Shown piece by piece: positions 28,635-37,395 of a stretch of DNA of 64,000 nt (positions are counted from its first letter, which is position 1; the number at the start of each line of letters is the position of its first letter). Made by a program: the position numbers and the translations under genes. The stretch comes from Sphingomonas naphthae (lineage in GTDB: Bacteria; Pseudomonadota; Alphaproteobacteria; Sphingomonadales; Sphingomonadaceae). The stretch spans positions 744,001 to 808,000 of the forward strand of contig NZ_CP117411.1 in NCBI RefSeq assembly GCF_028607085.1, in the 5' to 3' direction. The notes under the pieces were generated by a model, which searched no databases, had not been told where the DNA came from, and worked only from the letters and a program-made list of their open reading frames with translations.

Positions 28635-28716
28635 CCGTTCGTCCCGAGCGTAGTCGAGGGATGGAGGCTCGAACGCGTGGCTCTCCACGTCCCTCGACTA
28701 CGCTCGGGACGAACGG
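28635..28716. repeat. Perfect 27-bp inverted repeat (REP-type) between rpsP and rimM
   Basis: The left arm 28635-28661 and right arm 28690-28716 are exact reverse complements (core GTCCCGAGCGTAGTCGAGGG), with a 28-nt spacer. It is related in sequence to the elements at 22188-22272 and 51330-51413 (GAGCGTAGTCGA core). It sits just after the terminator and just before rimM. Confidence 0.85.
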
Positions 28717-28748
28717 GTCTGTTTTCTCCCCCCAACCCATGGTGACGC

Positions 28749-29222
28749 TTGGCTGATCGCCCCATCGTCCTCGCCGTCGTGGCCGGTGCCCATGGCATCG
28801 CGGGCGAGGTGCGCCTGAAGCTCTTCACCGACGACATCGCCGGGCTGAAGGCGCACAAGGCCTTCAACGGCGGCACGCTGACGTTGAAGTCGGTCAAGGC
28901 CGGCAGCAACGGCGCGATCGCGCGCTTCGCCGAAATCGCCGACCGCACCGCCGCCGAGGGCCTGCGCGGCACCGAACTCTCCGTCCCGCGCGAGGCGCTG
29001 CCGCCGCTGGCGGAGGGGGAATATTATCATGCCGACATCATCGGCTTGCCCTGCTTCGTCGAGGGCGAGCAGGTCGGCCAGGCGGTGCTGATCGAGAATT
29101 TCGGCGCGGGCGACGTGCTGGAGATCGAGCGGCCGGGCGGCAAGCGCTTCATGGTGCCGGTCGCGCAGGCGGTGACGATCGAGCCGGATCGGCTGCTGGT
29201 GGATAGCGCGTTCGTCGAATAA
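28749..29222 (+). CDS. rimM: Ribosome maturation factor RimM
   Basis: Assists 30S subunit assembly by binding S19. 157 residues with the N-terminal RimM barrel (VLAVVAGAHGIAGEVRLKLFTDD) and C-terminal PRC-like domain (EYYHADIIGLPCF; DVLEIERPGGKRFMVPV; VTIEPDRLLVD). It starts with TTG 28749; GGTGA just upstream may act as a weak ribosome site. The gene is isolated from trmD and rplS, which usually follow it; instead a repeat and a convergent actP gene come next. Confidence 0.92.
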   Translation: MADRPIVLAVVAGAHGIAGEVRLKLFTDDIAGLKAHKAFNGGTLTLKSVKAGSNGAIARFAEIADRTAAEGLRGTELSVPREALPPLAEGEYYHADIIGLPCFVEGEQVGQAVLIENFGAGDVLEIERPGGKRFMVPVAQAVTIEPDRLLVDSAFVE

Positions 29223-29256
29223 CTCGCGGGCGGCTGCGGGCGCATCCTCATTCTTC

Positions 29257-29363
29257 GTCACCCCGGACTTGTTCCGGGGTCCACCCGGAAGCAGTCGATG
29301 GGCTGCGCTTTGGATCGTTCCGCCTGTGGGCCGGTGGACCCCGGCACAAGGCCGGGGTGACGG
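29257..29363. repeat. 30-nt inverted repeat between rimM and actP
   Basis: Arms 29257-29286 and 29334-29363 are inverted copies with two mismatches (core GTCACCCCGG ... CCGGGGTCCACC) around a 47-nt spacer. It is a different family from the element at 28635. It lies between convergent stops, where it could form a transcription barrier. Confidence 0.8.
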
Positions 29364-29386
29364 GTTGGTTTTCTTCTATCGAACCC

Positions 29387-31075
29387 TCAATGATCGCTCG
29401 CGCTGAAGGCGCCGATGCCGGTTTCCGATCGCACCCGCTGGTCGGGGTAGCCGGCCTTGTCGATCGCGGCGCGGGGGCTCGTGTCGAGCAGCGAGATCAG
29501 CCAGATCGCGAGGAAGCCGGCCGGCACCGACACGATCGCCGGGGAGGTGTAGGGGAAGGGCGCGGCCGCGTGGCCGAGGATCGTGACCCAGATGGCGGGC
29601 GACAGAATCGTCAGGCCGAAGGCGGTGAGCAGGCCGATCGATCCGCCCCACGCCGCGCCGCGCGTCGTGCAGCCGCCCCAGAGCAGCGACAGCACCAGCA
29701 CCGGGAAATTGCCCGAGGCGGCCAGCGCGAAGGCGAGGCTGACCATGAAGGCGACGTTCTGCGTTTCGAACAATATGCCGAGCAGCACCGCCAGCGCGCC
29801 GAGCGCGAGAGTGGTGAGGCGCGAGACGCGTAGCTCCTCGGCCGAGGTCGCCTGACCCTTGCGGATCAGAGTGGCGTACAGATCGTGGCTGACCGCCGAC
29901 GCGGCCGAGAGGGTGAGGCCGGCGACCACCGCGAGGATCGTGGCGAAGGCGACCGCCGAGATGAAGCCGAGGAAGGCATTGCCGCCGATCGCATGCGCCA
30001 GATGGATCGCGGCCATGTTGCCGCCGCCGCGCAGCGCGCCATCCTCCAGGTAGGAGGGATCGGTCGCGACCAGCACGATCGCGCCGAAGCCGATCACGAA
30101 GGTGAGGACGTAGAAATAGCCGATCCAGGTGGTCGCCCACAGCACCGACTTGCGCGCCTGCCGCGCGTCGGGAACGGTGAAGAAGCGCATCAGGATATGC
30201 GGCAGCCCGGCGGTGCCGAGCATCAGCGCGAGGCCGAAGGAGATGGCCGAGACGGGATCCTTGATGAAATTGCCCGGCCCCATGATCGATCGGCCCTTGG
30301 TCGCGGCCTCGCCGGGGGTGGAGCCGGTCGCGAGCGCCAGATCGGTCTTCACCGCGACGGCGCGGGCGAAGAGGGCCTCCAGCGAGAAGCCGAATTTGGC
30401 CAGCACCATCACCGCCATGAAGGTGGCGCCGGCGAGCAGCATCACCGCCTTGATGATCTGCACCCAGGTCGTCGCGCGCATGCCGCCGAACAGGACGTAG
30501 AGCATCATCAGCGCGCCGACGATCACGACGGCATAGGCGTAGGGCAGGCCGAACAGCAATTTGATGAGCTGCCCCGCGCCGACCATCTGGGCGATCAGGT
30601 AGAAGCTGACCACGAGGAGCGTGCTGACCGCCGCGAAGCTGCGCACCGGCGGCTGGGCGAAGCGGTAGGAGGCGACGTCGGCGAAGGTGAAGCGGCCGAG
30701 GTTGCGCAGCCGTTCGGCCATGAGGAACAGCATCAGCGGCCAGCCGACGAGAAAGCCGGTCGAGTAGATCAGGCCGTCATAGCCGTCCGAGAAGATCTGC
30801 GCGGAGATGCCGAGGAAGGATGCGGCGGACATGTAATCGCCGGCCATGGCGAGGCCGTTCTGGAAGCCGGTGATGCCGCCGCCCGCCGTGTAGAAATCGG
30901 CCGCCGTGCGGGTGCGCGAGGCGGCGACCTTGGTGATCCAGAGGGTGAGCGCCACGAACAAAGCGAACAGGCCGATCGCCGTCCAGTTGACCGGCTGGCG
31001 GGTGGCGGGGCCGATGGCGTGGGCGAGGAGCGGGACGGGGGCGATCAGCGCGAGCGCGACGACGAGGCGCCTCAT
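29387..31075 (-). CDS. actP: Cation/acetate symporter ActP
   Basis: Sodium:solute symporter family member of 562 residues with about 13 transmembrane helices. Diagnostic ActP features are the periplasmic N-terminal leader ([17 protein letters not shown]), [30 protein letters not shown] and [17 protein letters not shown]. It imports acetate and similar short acids. It overlaps the upstream DUF485 gene by four bases (ATGA), the classical yjcH-actP arrangement; no acs gene is adjacent. Confidence 0.93.
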   Translation of the reverse strand: MRRLVVALALIAPVPLLAHAIGPATRQPVNWTAIGLFALFVALTLWITKVAASRTRTAADFYTAGGGITGFQNGLAMAGDYMSAASFLGISAQIFSDGYDGLIYSTGFLVGWPLMLFLMAERLRNLGRFTFADVASYRFAQPPVRSFAAVSTLLVVSFYLIAQMVGAGQLIKLLFGLPYAYAVVIVGALMMLYVLFGGMRATTWVQIIKAVMLLAGATFMAVMVLAKFGFSLEALFARAVAVKTDLALATGSTPGEAATKGRSIMGPGNFIKDPVSAISFGLALMLGTAGLPHILMRFFTVPDARQARKSVLWATTWIGYFYVLTFVIGFGAIVLVATDPSYLEDGALRGGGNMAAIHLAHAIGGNAFLGFISAVAFATILAVVAGLTLSAASAVSHDLYATLIRKGQATSAEELRVSRLTTLALGALAVLLGILFETQNVAFMVSLAFALAASGNFPVLVLSLLWGGCTTRGAAWGGSIGLLTAFGLTILSPAIWVTILGHAAAPFPYTSPAIVSVPAGFLAIWLISLLDTSPRAAIDKAGYPDQRVRSETGIGAFSASDH

Positions 31076-31386
31076 GCCCGCGCGTCCGCCAGGATCGCGG
31101 CCAGCTCGGCATCGTAGCGGCCGTTGGCGCGGGCGACGTAGAGGCCGGTGAGCGCGACGGCCAACAGGATCAGCCCGAAGCCGACGGGGATGCCGACCGA
31201 GGTGACGCCCGCGCCGATCGGTGCCGCGAGCAGCGCCTTGTCGAAGGCGATGAGCAGGATGTAGCCGAGGAAGGCGGCGACCATCAGCGCGGCCAGCGCC
31301 CAGCCCAGCCGCGACCGGCGGCGGACGAGGGCGGCATAGCGCGGATCGGATCGCACCCGCGCGATCGCCTGTTCGTCGCTTCCCAT
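31072..31386 (-). CDS. DUF485 domain inner membrane protein (YjcH-like)
   Basis: A 104-residue membrane protein with two hydrophobic helices ([19 protein letters not shown] and [17 protein letters not shown]). The N-terminal [18 protein letters not shown] block is the DUF485 signature. Members sit directly upstream of actP-type symporters and are thought to act with them. Start ATG 31386; the 3' end overlaps actP by four bases. Confidence 0.9.
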   Translation of the reverse strand: MGSDEQAIARVRSDPRYAALVRRRSRLGWALAALMVAAFLGYILLIAFDKALLAAPIGAGVTSVGIPVGFGLILLAVALTGLYVARANGRYDAELAAILADARA

Positions 31387-31450
31387 GGCGGCATCCCCTT
31401 TGTCGTTTCCGCGATTGAACAGCAGAAGCGGGGTGGGGGCAAGCCGGCCG

Positions 31451-32077
31451 TCAGTCCGGGGCGTAGGCGCGGAGGAAGGCGTCCACGGCTAGGTCGGCCT
31501 GCGATTCCTGCTCGGCCTGGTCGAAGGGCGGGGCGACGTTCCACAGGCGCAGATTCTGGTGGGCCTGGAGCATGCCGATCAGATGGCGGGCGGCGATGAT
31601 CGGATCGGCCCGGCGCATCCGGCCCTCCGCCATCTCGCGGCCGAGATAGCCGACGAGCAGTTCGATCACGCGGCGGGGGCCATGTTCGTAGAAGATCGGG
31701 CCGAGCTGCGGGAAGCGCGCGCCCTCGCTCACGATGATGCGGTGCAGGCAGACCGAATTGGGCATCTGGAGCTTGGTGGCGAAGCGGCGGCCGAAGGCCT
31801 GCAAGGTCGCGCGCTGATCGCGGCCGGGCTGGAAGGCGTCCTCCAGCGCGGCGCGGAAGGCGGAGATGGCGTCTTCGAGAACGGCGGTGAACAGATCCTC
31901 CTTGGAGGGGAAATGTGCCCAGAGCGTGCCCTTCGATCCGCCGAGCGCGGTGGCGATGTCCGACATCGAGGTCGCGGCATAGCCATGTTCGAGGAACGAT
32001 TCCTGCGCCACCGCGATAATGGCGGCACGGCGGGCGAGACGATTCTCCTCGCGACGGCTGAGCGGTTTGGAAGCCAT
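31451..32077 (-). CDS. TetR/AcrR family regulator of the divergent efflux operon
   Basis: A 208-residue repressor-type protein. The N-terminal helix-turn-helix covers residues 10-55 (AAIIAVAQESFLEHGYAATS then MSDIATALGGSKGTLWAHF). The C-terminal domain resembles AefR/TetR_C ligand-binding domains (FGRRFATKLQMPNSVCLHRI). ATG 32077 starts right at the predicted transcription start of its own promoter, so the mRNA may be leaderless. It is divergent from the nodT-emrA-emrB operon, which it probably represses together with itself through the GTAC-N6-GTAC sites. Confidence 0.9.
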   Translation of the reverse strand: MASKPLSRREENRLARRAAIIAVAQESFLEHGYAATSMSDIATALGGSKGTLWAHFPSKEDLFTAVLEDAISAFRAALEDAFQPGRDQRATLQAFGRRFATKLQMPNSVCLHRIIVSEGARFPQLGPIFYEHGPRRVIELLVGYLGREMAEGRMRRADPIIAARHLIGMLQAHQNLRLWNVAPPFDQAEQESQADLAVDAFLRAYAPD

Positions 32078-32080
32078 GGC

Positions 32081-32094
32081 GTACTGTAGAGTAC
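32081..32094. promoter_or_regulatory. Candidate TetR operator 1
   Basis: GTACTGTAGAGTAC, a GTAC-N6-GTAC dyad, extended by outer C and G to a 16-bp inverted repeat CGTACT-GTAG-AGTACG. It covers the tetR -10 box. A second GTAC-N6-GTAC copy lies 61 bp away. Confidence 0.65.
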
Positions 32095-32111
32095 GATTTT
32101 CTAATTGACAA
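32083..32111 (-). promoter_or_regulatory. Predicted tetR promoter (leaderless)
   Basis: On the minus strand, TTGTCA (32111-32106) and TACAGT (32088-32083) are separated by exactly 17 bp, a near-consensus sigma-70 pair. The expected transcription start falls at or within about a base of the tetR ATG at 32077. The -10 box lies inside the operator at 32081-32094. On the plus strand TTGACA (32105-32110) overlaps this -35 and may serve the efflux operon, but its -10 is poor. Confidence 0.7.
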
Positions 32112-32141
32112 GTTGGAGACCGCGGCGCAATCGGCCGATCT

Positions 32142-32155
32142 GTACCGGGGAGTAC
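32142..32155. promoter_or_regulatory. Candidate TetR operator 2
   Basis: GTACCGGGGAGTAC, the second GTAC-N6-GTAC dyad in the tetR-nodT intergenic region. It overlaps the ribosome site (GGGGAG) of the nodT gene. The 61-bp spacing to site 1 is close to six helical turns, which would allow two dimers on the same DNA face. Confidence 0.55.
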
Positions 32156-32161
32156 GGTAAT

Positions 32162-33583
32162 TTGAGTCGTTCGCATCGCCTTTCCGCCCTGCTGGGGCCG
32201 CTGCTGATCGCGGGTTGCGCCGCGCCGAATCTGGGGCCGAAGCCCGAGATCGCGACGCCGGGCGCCTATCCGATGGCGCAGAGCCTCGCCGCGACGACGC
32301 CCACGGCCGCCTGGCCCGAGGCGGAATGGTGGCGCGCCTATCGCGACCCGCAGCTCGACACGCTGTTGGCCGAGGCGCTCAAGGGTTCGCCGAGCGTGGC
32401 GATCGCCGCCGCGCGGGTGCGGCAGGCCGAGGGCCAGCGGCTGAAGGCGGGTGCTGCGGGCCAGCCGCAGGTGACCGGTAACGGATCGGCGGGCCTCAAC
32501 AAGCAGAGCTATAACAACGGCATCCCGGCGCAGTTCGTGCCGAAGGGGTGGAACGATGTCGGCCGGCTGTCGCTGGATTTCAGCCTCGATCTCGACCTGT
32601 GGGGCAAGACCCGCGCCGCCGTCGCCGCCGCGACATCCGAGGCGGAAGCCGCGCGGATCGACGCGGCGCAGGCGGCGCTGCTGCTGACGACCGACGTGGT
32701 CGCGGCCTATGCCGATCTCTCGCGGCTGTACGCCGAACAGGATGTGCTGAAGCGCGCGTTCGAGTTGCGCAGCGACAATGCCCGGCTGGTGTCCGATCGA
32801 GTGCGTACCGGCCTCGACACGCAGGGCGAGTTGAAGCAGTCGGCCTCGCAGGTTCCCGCCGCGCGGGTCGATCTGGCGGCCAATGAAGAGCAGATCGCGC
32901 TGACCCGCAACCGCATCGCCGCGCTGGTCGGCGCCGGGCCGGATCGGGCGCTGACGATCGCGCGGCCGGTGGCGGTGGTCGACGCCGGCGAGGCTTTGCC
33001 CGCCGACGTGGGTATCGCGCTGGTCGCGCGCCGGCCGGACATCGCCGCCGCCCGCGCGCGAGTCGATGCCGCCGCCAGCCGCATCAAGGTGGCGCGGGCC
33101 GATTTCTATCCCAACATCAGCCTTTCGGGGCTGATCGGGCTGCAATCGCTCTATCTCGACAATCTGCTCAAGGGCGGCTCCGAGATCGGCAATGTCGGGC
33201 CGGCGATCAGCCTGCCGATCTTCCGGGGCGGCGCGCTGAAGGGGCAATATACGCAGGCGCGCGGCACCTATGACGAGGCGGTCGCGACCTATGACCGGAC
33301 CCTGCTGACGGCGGTGCGCGAGGTGGCGGATGCCGTCACCAGCCGGCACCAGCTGGCGGCGCAGGCGGTGGACGCGCGCGCCGCGCTGACCGACGCCGAG
33401 GGCGCTTTCCGCGTGGCGCAACTGCGCTACAGGGGCGGGCTTTCCACCTATCTCAACGTGCTCAGCGCCGAACAGAATGTGCTCACCGCGCGGCGGGTGC
33501 TGGCCGGTGTCGAGGCGCGGCGGCTGACGATCGACGTGGCGCTGGTGCGCGCGCTCGGCGGCGGCTTCCGCACGGCCGCATGA
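32162..33583 (+). CDS. NodT-family efflux outer membrane lipoprotein
   Basis: Outer-membrane channel component of 473 residues (OprM/TolC fold). The signal peptide ends in the lipobox LIAGC near residue 18. The two repeated OEP halves include WWRAYRDPQLDTLLAEAL, FSLDLDLWGKTRAAVAAATS, RRPDIAAARARVDAAASRIKVARADFYPNISLSG and LQSLYLDNLLKGG. TTG 32162 is preceded by GGGGAG at 9 nt. First gene of a nodT-emrA-emrB-type drug efflux operon; its TGA overlaps a possible ATG of the next gene. Confidence 0.93.
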   Translation: MSRSHRLSALLGPLLIAGCAAPNLGPKPEIATPGAYPMAQSLAATTPTAAWPEAEWWRAYRDPQLDTLLAEALKGSPSVAIAAARVRQAEGQRLKAGAAGQPQVTGNGSAGLNKQSYNNGIPAQFVPKGWNDVGRLSLDFSLDLDLWGKTRAAVAAATSEAEAARIDAAQAALLLTTDVVAAYADLSRLYAEQDVLKRAFELRSDNARLVSDRVRTGLDTQGELKQSASQVPAARVDLAANEEQIALTRNRIAALVGAGPDRALTIARPVAVVDAGEALPADVGIALVARRPDIAAARARVDAAASRIKVARADFYPNISLSGLIGLQSLYLDNLLKGGSEIGNVGPAISLPIFRGGALKGQYTQARGTYDEAVATYDRTLLTAVREVADAVTSRHQLAAQAVDARAALTDAEGAFRVAQLRYRGGLSTYLNVLSAEQNVLTARRVLAGVEARRLTIDVALVRALGGGFRTAA

Positions 33584-33606
33584 ACTCGACGGATCGACAG
33601 GATATC

Positions 33607-34761
33607 ATGGCAGACGACCAGACCCCAGAGGCCACCGAGGCCGAGACCGCAGCCGCTTCGGAAGCGAAGGGCGCCAGGCGCAAGAAATTGCTCATCATCC
33701 TCGCCATCGTCGTGGCGGCGGTGGCGGTGATCTACCTGCTGCTCAACTGGCTGGTGTTCTCGCGCCACGTCTCGACCGACAATGCCTATGTCGCGGCCGA
33801 GAGCGCGCAGATCACGCCGCTGGTGGGCGGGCAGGTGATCGAGGTGGCGGTGTCCGACACGAGCGTGGTGAAGCGCGGGCAATTGCTGCTGCGGATCGAC
33901 GATGCGGACGCGAAGATCGCGGTGGCGCAGGCGCAGGCCGATCTGGCCGCCGCCGAGCGCCGCTACGGCCAGACGGCTGCGACGGGCGACGCGCTCGCCG
34001 CGCAGGTGAAGGCGCGCGACGCCGATATCGGGCGGATGCAGGCGCAGCTGAAGGTGGCGACCGCCGATCTGGACAGCGCGCAGGTGAATTACGATCGCCG
34101 CCGGGCGCTGGTGGGCGAGGGCGCGGTTTCGGGCGACGAGCTGACCTCGGCCACCCGCGCGCTGGAGACGGCGCGCGCCAACGTGGTGCTGGCCCGCGCC
34201 GCGATCGCCCAATCGGAGGCGGCGCGTGCCTCGGCGGTGCAGGAGCGCGCCGCCAATACCGCGCTGACCCGTGGCACCACCCAATCGACCGCGCCCGAAG
34301 TGCTGACCGCGCGCGCCAGGCTGGATCAGGCGCGGCTCGACCTTTCCCGTACCACGATCCGCGCGCCGATGGATGGCGTGGTGGCGCGCCGCCAGGTGCA
34401 GGTCGGCCAGCGGCTCGCCGCCGGCACGGTCGCGATGACGGTGGTTCCGGTCGATCGCCTCTATGTGGACGCCAATTACAAGGAAGGGCAGCTCGGCAAG
34501 GTCCGCATCGGCCAGCGCGCCGAGATCACGTCCGACCTCTACGGCGGCGACGTGGTCTATCATGGCACGGTCGTGGGTCTCGCCGGCGGCACGGGCGCGG
34601 CTTTCTCGCTGATCCCCGCGCAGAATGCGACGGGCAATTGGATCAAGGTGGTGCAGCGCCTGCCGGTGCGCATCCAGCTCGACCCCAAGGAGCTGCGCGA
34701 CCATCCGTTGCGCGTGGGCCTGTCGATGGATGTCGAGATCGACGTCGCGAGCGATCGCTGA
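33607..34761 (+). CDS. HlyD/EmrA-type membrane fusion protein
   Basis: Periplasmic adaptor of a tripartite MFS efflux pump. It has one N-terminal transmembrane helix (LLIILAIVVAAVAVIYLLLN), then STDNAYVAAESAQITPLVGGQV (EmrA signature), a long coiled-coil hairpin (residues about 100-210) and the barrel segment TTIRAPMDGVVARRQVQVGQ. The start is set at ATG 33607, with AGGA upstream; ATG 33580 overlaps the nodT stop as ATGA and is an alternative adding nine residues. Followed 10 bp later by the MFS gene. Confidence 0.92.
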   Translation: MADDQTPEATEAETAAASEAKGARRKKLLIILAIVVAAVAVIYLLLNWLVFSRHVSTDNAYVAAESAQITPLVGGQVIEVAVSDTSVVKRGQLLLRIDDADAKIAVAQAQADLAAAERRYGQTAATGDALAAQVKARDADIGRMQAQLKVATADLDSAQVNYDRRRALVGEGAVSGDELTSATRALETARANVVLARAAIAQSEAARASAVQERAANTALTRGTTQSTAPEVLTARARLDQARLDLSRTTIRAPMDGVVARRQVQVGQRLAAGTVAMTVVPVDRLYVDANYKEGQLGKVRIGQRAEITSDLYGGDVVYHGTVVGLAGGTGAAFSLIPAQNATGNWIKVVQRLPVRIQLDPKELRDHPLRVGLSMDVEIDVASDR

Positions 34762-34771
34762 GGATCGGACG

Positions 34772-36334
34772 ATGGCGAGCGCCGCCGCTTCCGCCTCCGC
34801 CGCCGGTGCCCGCGAGCGATCGGGCGGCCTGACCGGCCCCCGGCTGCTGCTCGCCGGCTTCGTGCTGGCGCTGACCAATTTCATGGTCGTGCTGGACACC
34901 ACCATCGCCAACGTATCGGTGCCGCATATCTCGGGCGGGCTGGGCGTATCGGTGACGCAGGGAACGTGGGTCGTCACCTCCTATGCGGTGGCCGAGGCGA
35001 TCTGCGTGCCGCTGACCGGCTGGCTGGTGAAACGGTTCGGCACGGTGCGCACCTTCATGTTCGCGCTGGCCGGTTTCACGATGTTTTCGGCCTTGTGCGG
35101 TCTGGCGACCTCGCTCGGCATGATCGTGGCGTTCCGCATCGGCCAGGGGCTGTGCGGCGGGCCGCTGATGCCGCTGACGCAGACGCTGTTGTTGCGCATC
35201 TTCCCCAAGGAGCAGCATGCGCAGGCGATGGGCGTGTGGGCGATGACGACGGTGACCGCGCCGATCATCGGCCCGATCGCGGGCGGCTGGATCAGCGACA
35301 ATTGGTCGTGGCCGTGGATCTTCTTCATCAACCTGCCGATCGGCATCGCCTGCCTGTTCGGCGTGTTCACCCTGCTGCGCGGCGCCGAGACGAAGACCGA
35401 GACGAGCCGCATCGACCGGGTCGGCCTGATCCTGATGGTGACGTGGATCGCGGCGTTGCAGGTGATGCTCGATCTGGGGCGCGAGCGCGACTGGTTCGGA
35501 TCGACCTTCATCGTCGGCTGCGCGATCGTGGCGGTGGTGGGCTTCGCGGCCTTCATCATCTGGGAGCTGACCGAGGAGCAGCCGGTGGTGGACCTGAGGG
35601 TCTTCCGACATCGGGGTTTCGCGGTGGCGGTGGCGGCGCTGGCGCTCGCCTTCGGCACCTTCTTCGCCTCGGTCGTGGTGATCCCGCAATGGTTGCAGGG
35701 ATCGCTCAACTACACCGCGACCGAATCCGGGCGGGTGACGGCGTTCACCGGCATCCTCGCGGTGATCCTGTCGCCGATCGTGGCGAAATTCTCGACCAAG
35801 GTCGATTCGCGCGCGCTGGTGTGTTTCGGGATGGCGTGGCTGGGCGTGGTATCGGTGACGCGCGCCTTGTGGTGGTCGAGCGGGGCGGATTTCTGGACGC
35901 TGGCGATCCCTCAGCTGATGCAGGGGCTGGGCATGCCCTTCTTCTTCATCCCGCTCACCACGATCGCGCTGGCGGCGGTGCGGCCGGAGGAGACGGCCTC
36001 GGCGGCGGGCGTGATGTCGTTCCTGCGAACGCTGGCGGCGGCGATCGGCACCTCGATCGCGGCGACCAAGTGGGAGGAGCATGGCCGGATCGAGCGCAAC
36101 GAGATCGTCAATACGCTCAACCAACCGGATCAGGTGGTCACCACGCTGCAAACGGCCGGGCTCTCGGCGGAGCAGGGGCGGGGGATGATCGAGCGGCTGG
36201 TGGATCAGGAGAGCATCGCGCTGGCGACCAACCACATCTTCCTGGTGGCGGCGGTGATCTTCTTCCTGTCCGCCACGCTGATCTGGTTCGCGCCGAGGCC
36301 GAAGGGCGCACCCCCGCCGGGCGCGGCGCATTGA
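34772..36334 (+). CDS. DHA2-family MFS drug exporter (EmrB-like)
   Basis: A 520-residue inner-membrane proton antiporter with about 14 helices. Motifs: NFMVVLDTTIANVSVPHIS in helix 1, WVVTSYAVAEAICVPLTGWL, GQGLCGGPLMPLTQT and GPIAGGWISDNWSWPWIFFIN (motif C). It works with the adaptor and NodT channel just upstream to expel toxic compounds. ATG 34772 has GAGGA 8 nt upstream. The gene ends next to a perfect 30-bp inverted repeat. Confidence 0.94.
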   Translation: MASAAASASAAGARERSGGLTGPRLLLAGFVLALTNFMVVLDTTIANVSVPHISGGLGVSVTQGTWVVTSYAVAEAICVPLTGWLVKRFGTVRTFMFALAGFTMFSALCGLATSLGMIVAFRIGQGLCGGPLMPLTQTLLLRIFPKEQHAQAMGVWAMTTVTAPIIGPIAGGWISDNWSWPWIFFINLPIGIACLFGVFTLLRGAETKTETSRIDRVGLILMVTWIAALQVMLDLGRERDWFGSTFIVGCAIVAVVGFAAFIIWELTEEQPVVDLRVFRHRGFAVAVAALALAFGTFFASVVVIPQWLQGSLNYTATESGRVTAFTGILAVILSPIVAKFSTKVDSRALVCFGMAWLGVVSVTRALWWSSGADFWTLAIPQLMQGLGMPFFFIPLTTIALAAVRPEETASAAGVMSFLRTLAAAIGTSIAATKWEEHGRIERNEIVNTLNQPDQVVTTLQTAGLSAEQGRGMIERLVDQESIALATNHIFLVAAVIFFLSATLIWFAPRPKGAPPPGAAH

Positions 36335-36343
36335 GGGACTGAT

Positions 36344-36410
36344 CGTCATTGCGAGCGTAGCGAAGCAATCCAGCGCCGGACTGGATTGCTTCGCTACGCT
36401 CGCAATGACG
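36344..36410. repeat. Perfect 30-bp inverted repeat between convergent genes
   Basis: Arms 36344-36373 and 36381-36410 are exact reverse complements (core GCGAGCGTAGCGAAGCAATC) with a 7-nt loop. It sits between the stops of the emrB-like gene and the AIM24-family gene and should form a strong hairpin on both strands. The sequence type (GTCATTGCGAGCG...) recalls repeats dispersed in many bacterial genomes. Confidence 0.9.
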
Positions 36411-36419
36411 AATGTAGGC

Positions 36420-37253
36420 TCAGCGATTGCCGCCGATGATGTCGCCGAGGCTGCCGAGGACCGAGCCTTCGCCCCGGTTCTGCCCGCCCTGGCTGCCCGC
36501 CGCCGCCAGCATCCGGCCGGCCAGGCGGGAGAAGGGGAGGGACTGGATCCACACCTTGCCCGGCCCCGTCAGTCGCGCGAAAAAGAGCCCCTCGCCGCCG
36601 AAGAACACGCTGCGCACGCCGCCCGCGCGGACCAGATCGAAATCGACGCTGGGGGTGAAGGCGGCGACGCAGCCGGTATCGACGTGCAGTTCCTCGCCAT
36701 CCTCCAGAATGCGCTCGACGACGGTGCCGCCCATCTGGACGAACACCCAGCCGTCGCCCTCCAGCTTCTGCATGATGAAGCCTTCGCCGCCGAACAGCCC
36801 GGTCATCACCCTCTGCTGGAAGTGGACGCCGATCGACACGCCCTTGGCGGCGGCGAGGAAGGCGTCCTTCTGGCAGATCAGCCGCCCGCCCAGATCGTCC
36901 AGCTTGATCGGCAGGATCGCGCCGGGGGTGGGCGAGGCGAAGGCGACGCGCGCCTTGCCGCGCCCGTTGTGGGTGAAGACGGTGGTGAACAGGCTCTCGC
37001 CCGTGACCAGCCGTTTGCCCGCGCCGAGCAACTTATCCATGAAGCCGCCGCCCGCGCCGCCGCTGCCGTCGCCGAACACGGTGGTCATCTCGACCGAGGC
37101 GTCCTTCCACACCATCGCGCCGGCTTCGGCGACGGCGCTCTCGCCCGGGTCAAGCTCGATTTCGAGGAACTGGAGTTCCTGGCCCTTGATCTCGAAATCG
37201 ATGTCGTCGGACACGCCGGTCTTGCGCGCGTGTGCCCAGGGGTTGGTGGACAT
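36420..37253 (-). CDS. AIM24 / TIGR00266 family protein
   Basis: A 277-residue beta-rich protein of the TIGR00266 family: FEIKGQELQFLEIELDPGES and AVAEAGAMVWKDASVEMTT at the N-terminal part, ESLFTTVFTHNGRGKARVAF in the middle and VRSVFFGGEGLFFARLTGPG near the C-terminal part. Its biochemical role is not known. ATG 37253 has CGGAGG 10 nt upstream, which decides it against the longer frame to 37571. The N-terminal 15 residues are unconserved. It diverges from the sigma factor gene. Confidence 0.88.
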   Translation of the reverse strand: MSTNPWAHARKTGVSDDIDFEIKGQELQFLEIELDPGESAVAEAGAMVWKDASVEMTTVFGDGSGGAGGGFMDKLLGAGKRLVTGESLFTTVFTHNGRGKARVAFASPTPGAILPIKLDDLGGRLICQKDAFLAAAKGVSIGVHFQQRVMTGLFGGEGFIMQKLEGDGWVFVQMGGTVVERILEDGEELHVDTGCVAAFTPSVDFDLVRAGGVRSVFFGGEGLFFARLTGPGKVWIQSLPFSRLAGRMLAAAGSQGGQNRGEGSVLGSLGDIIGGNR

Positions 37254-37395
37254 GGGGGTATTGCCTCCGGTCGGGGGTTTCGGCGGGCAGCATAATGCGG
37301 GCGGGCGGGGGCTGGCCAGTGGGGTGCAGCGCCGCTCGTCGAAGGGGGTGGCCGGTTGGTGGCGAGCCGTGTAGATCGCGGCGCCAGACTTTCCG

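Noticed and set aside
32105-32133. Plus-strand promoter for the nodT operon from TTGACA at 32105
   Set aside because: The -35 is perfect, but at 17 bp the -10 is CAATCG, a poor match; not listed as a separate feature.
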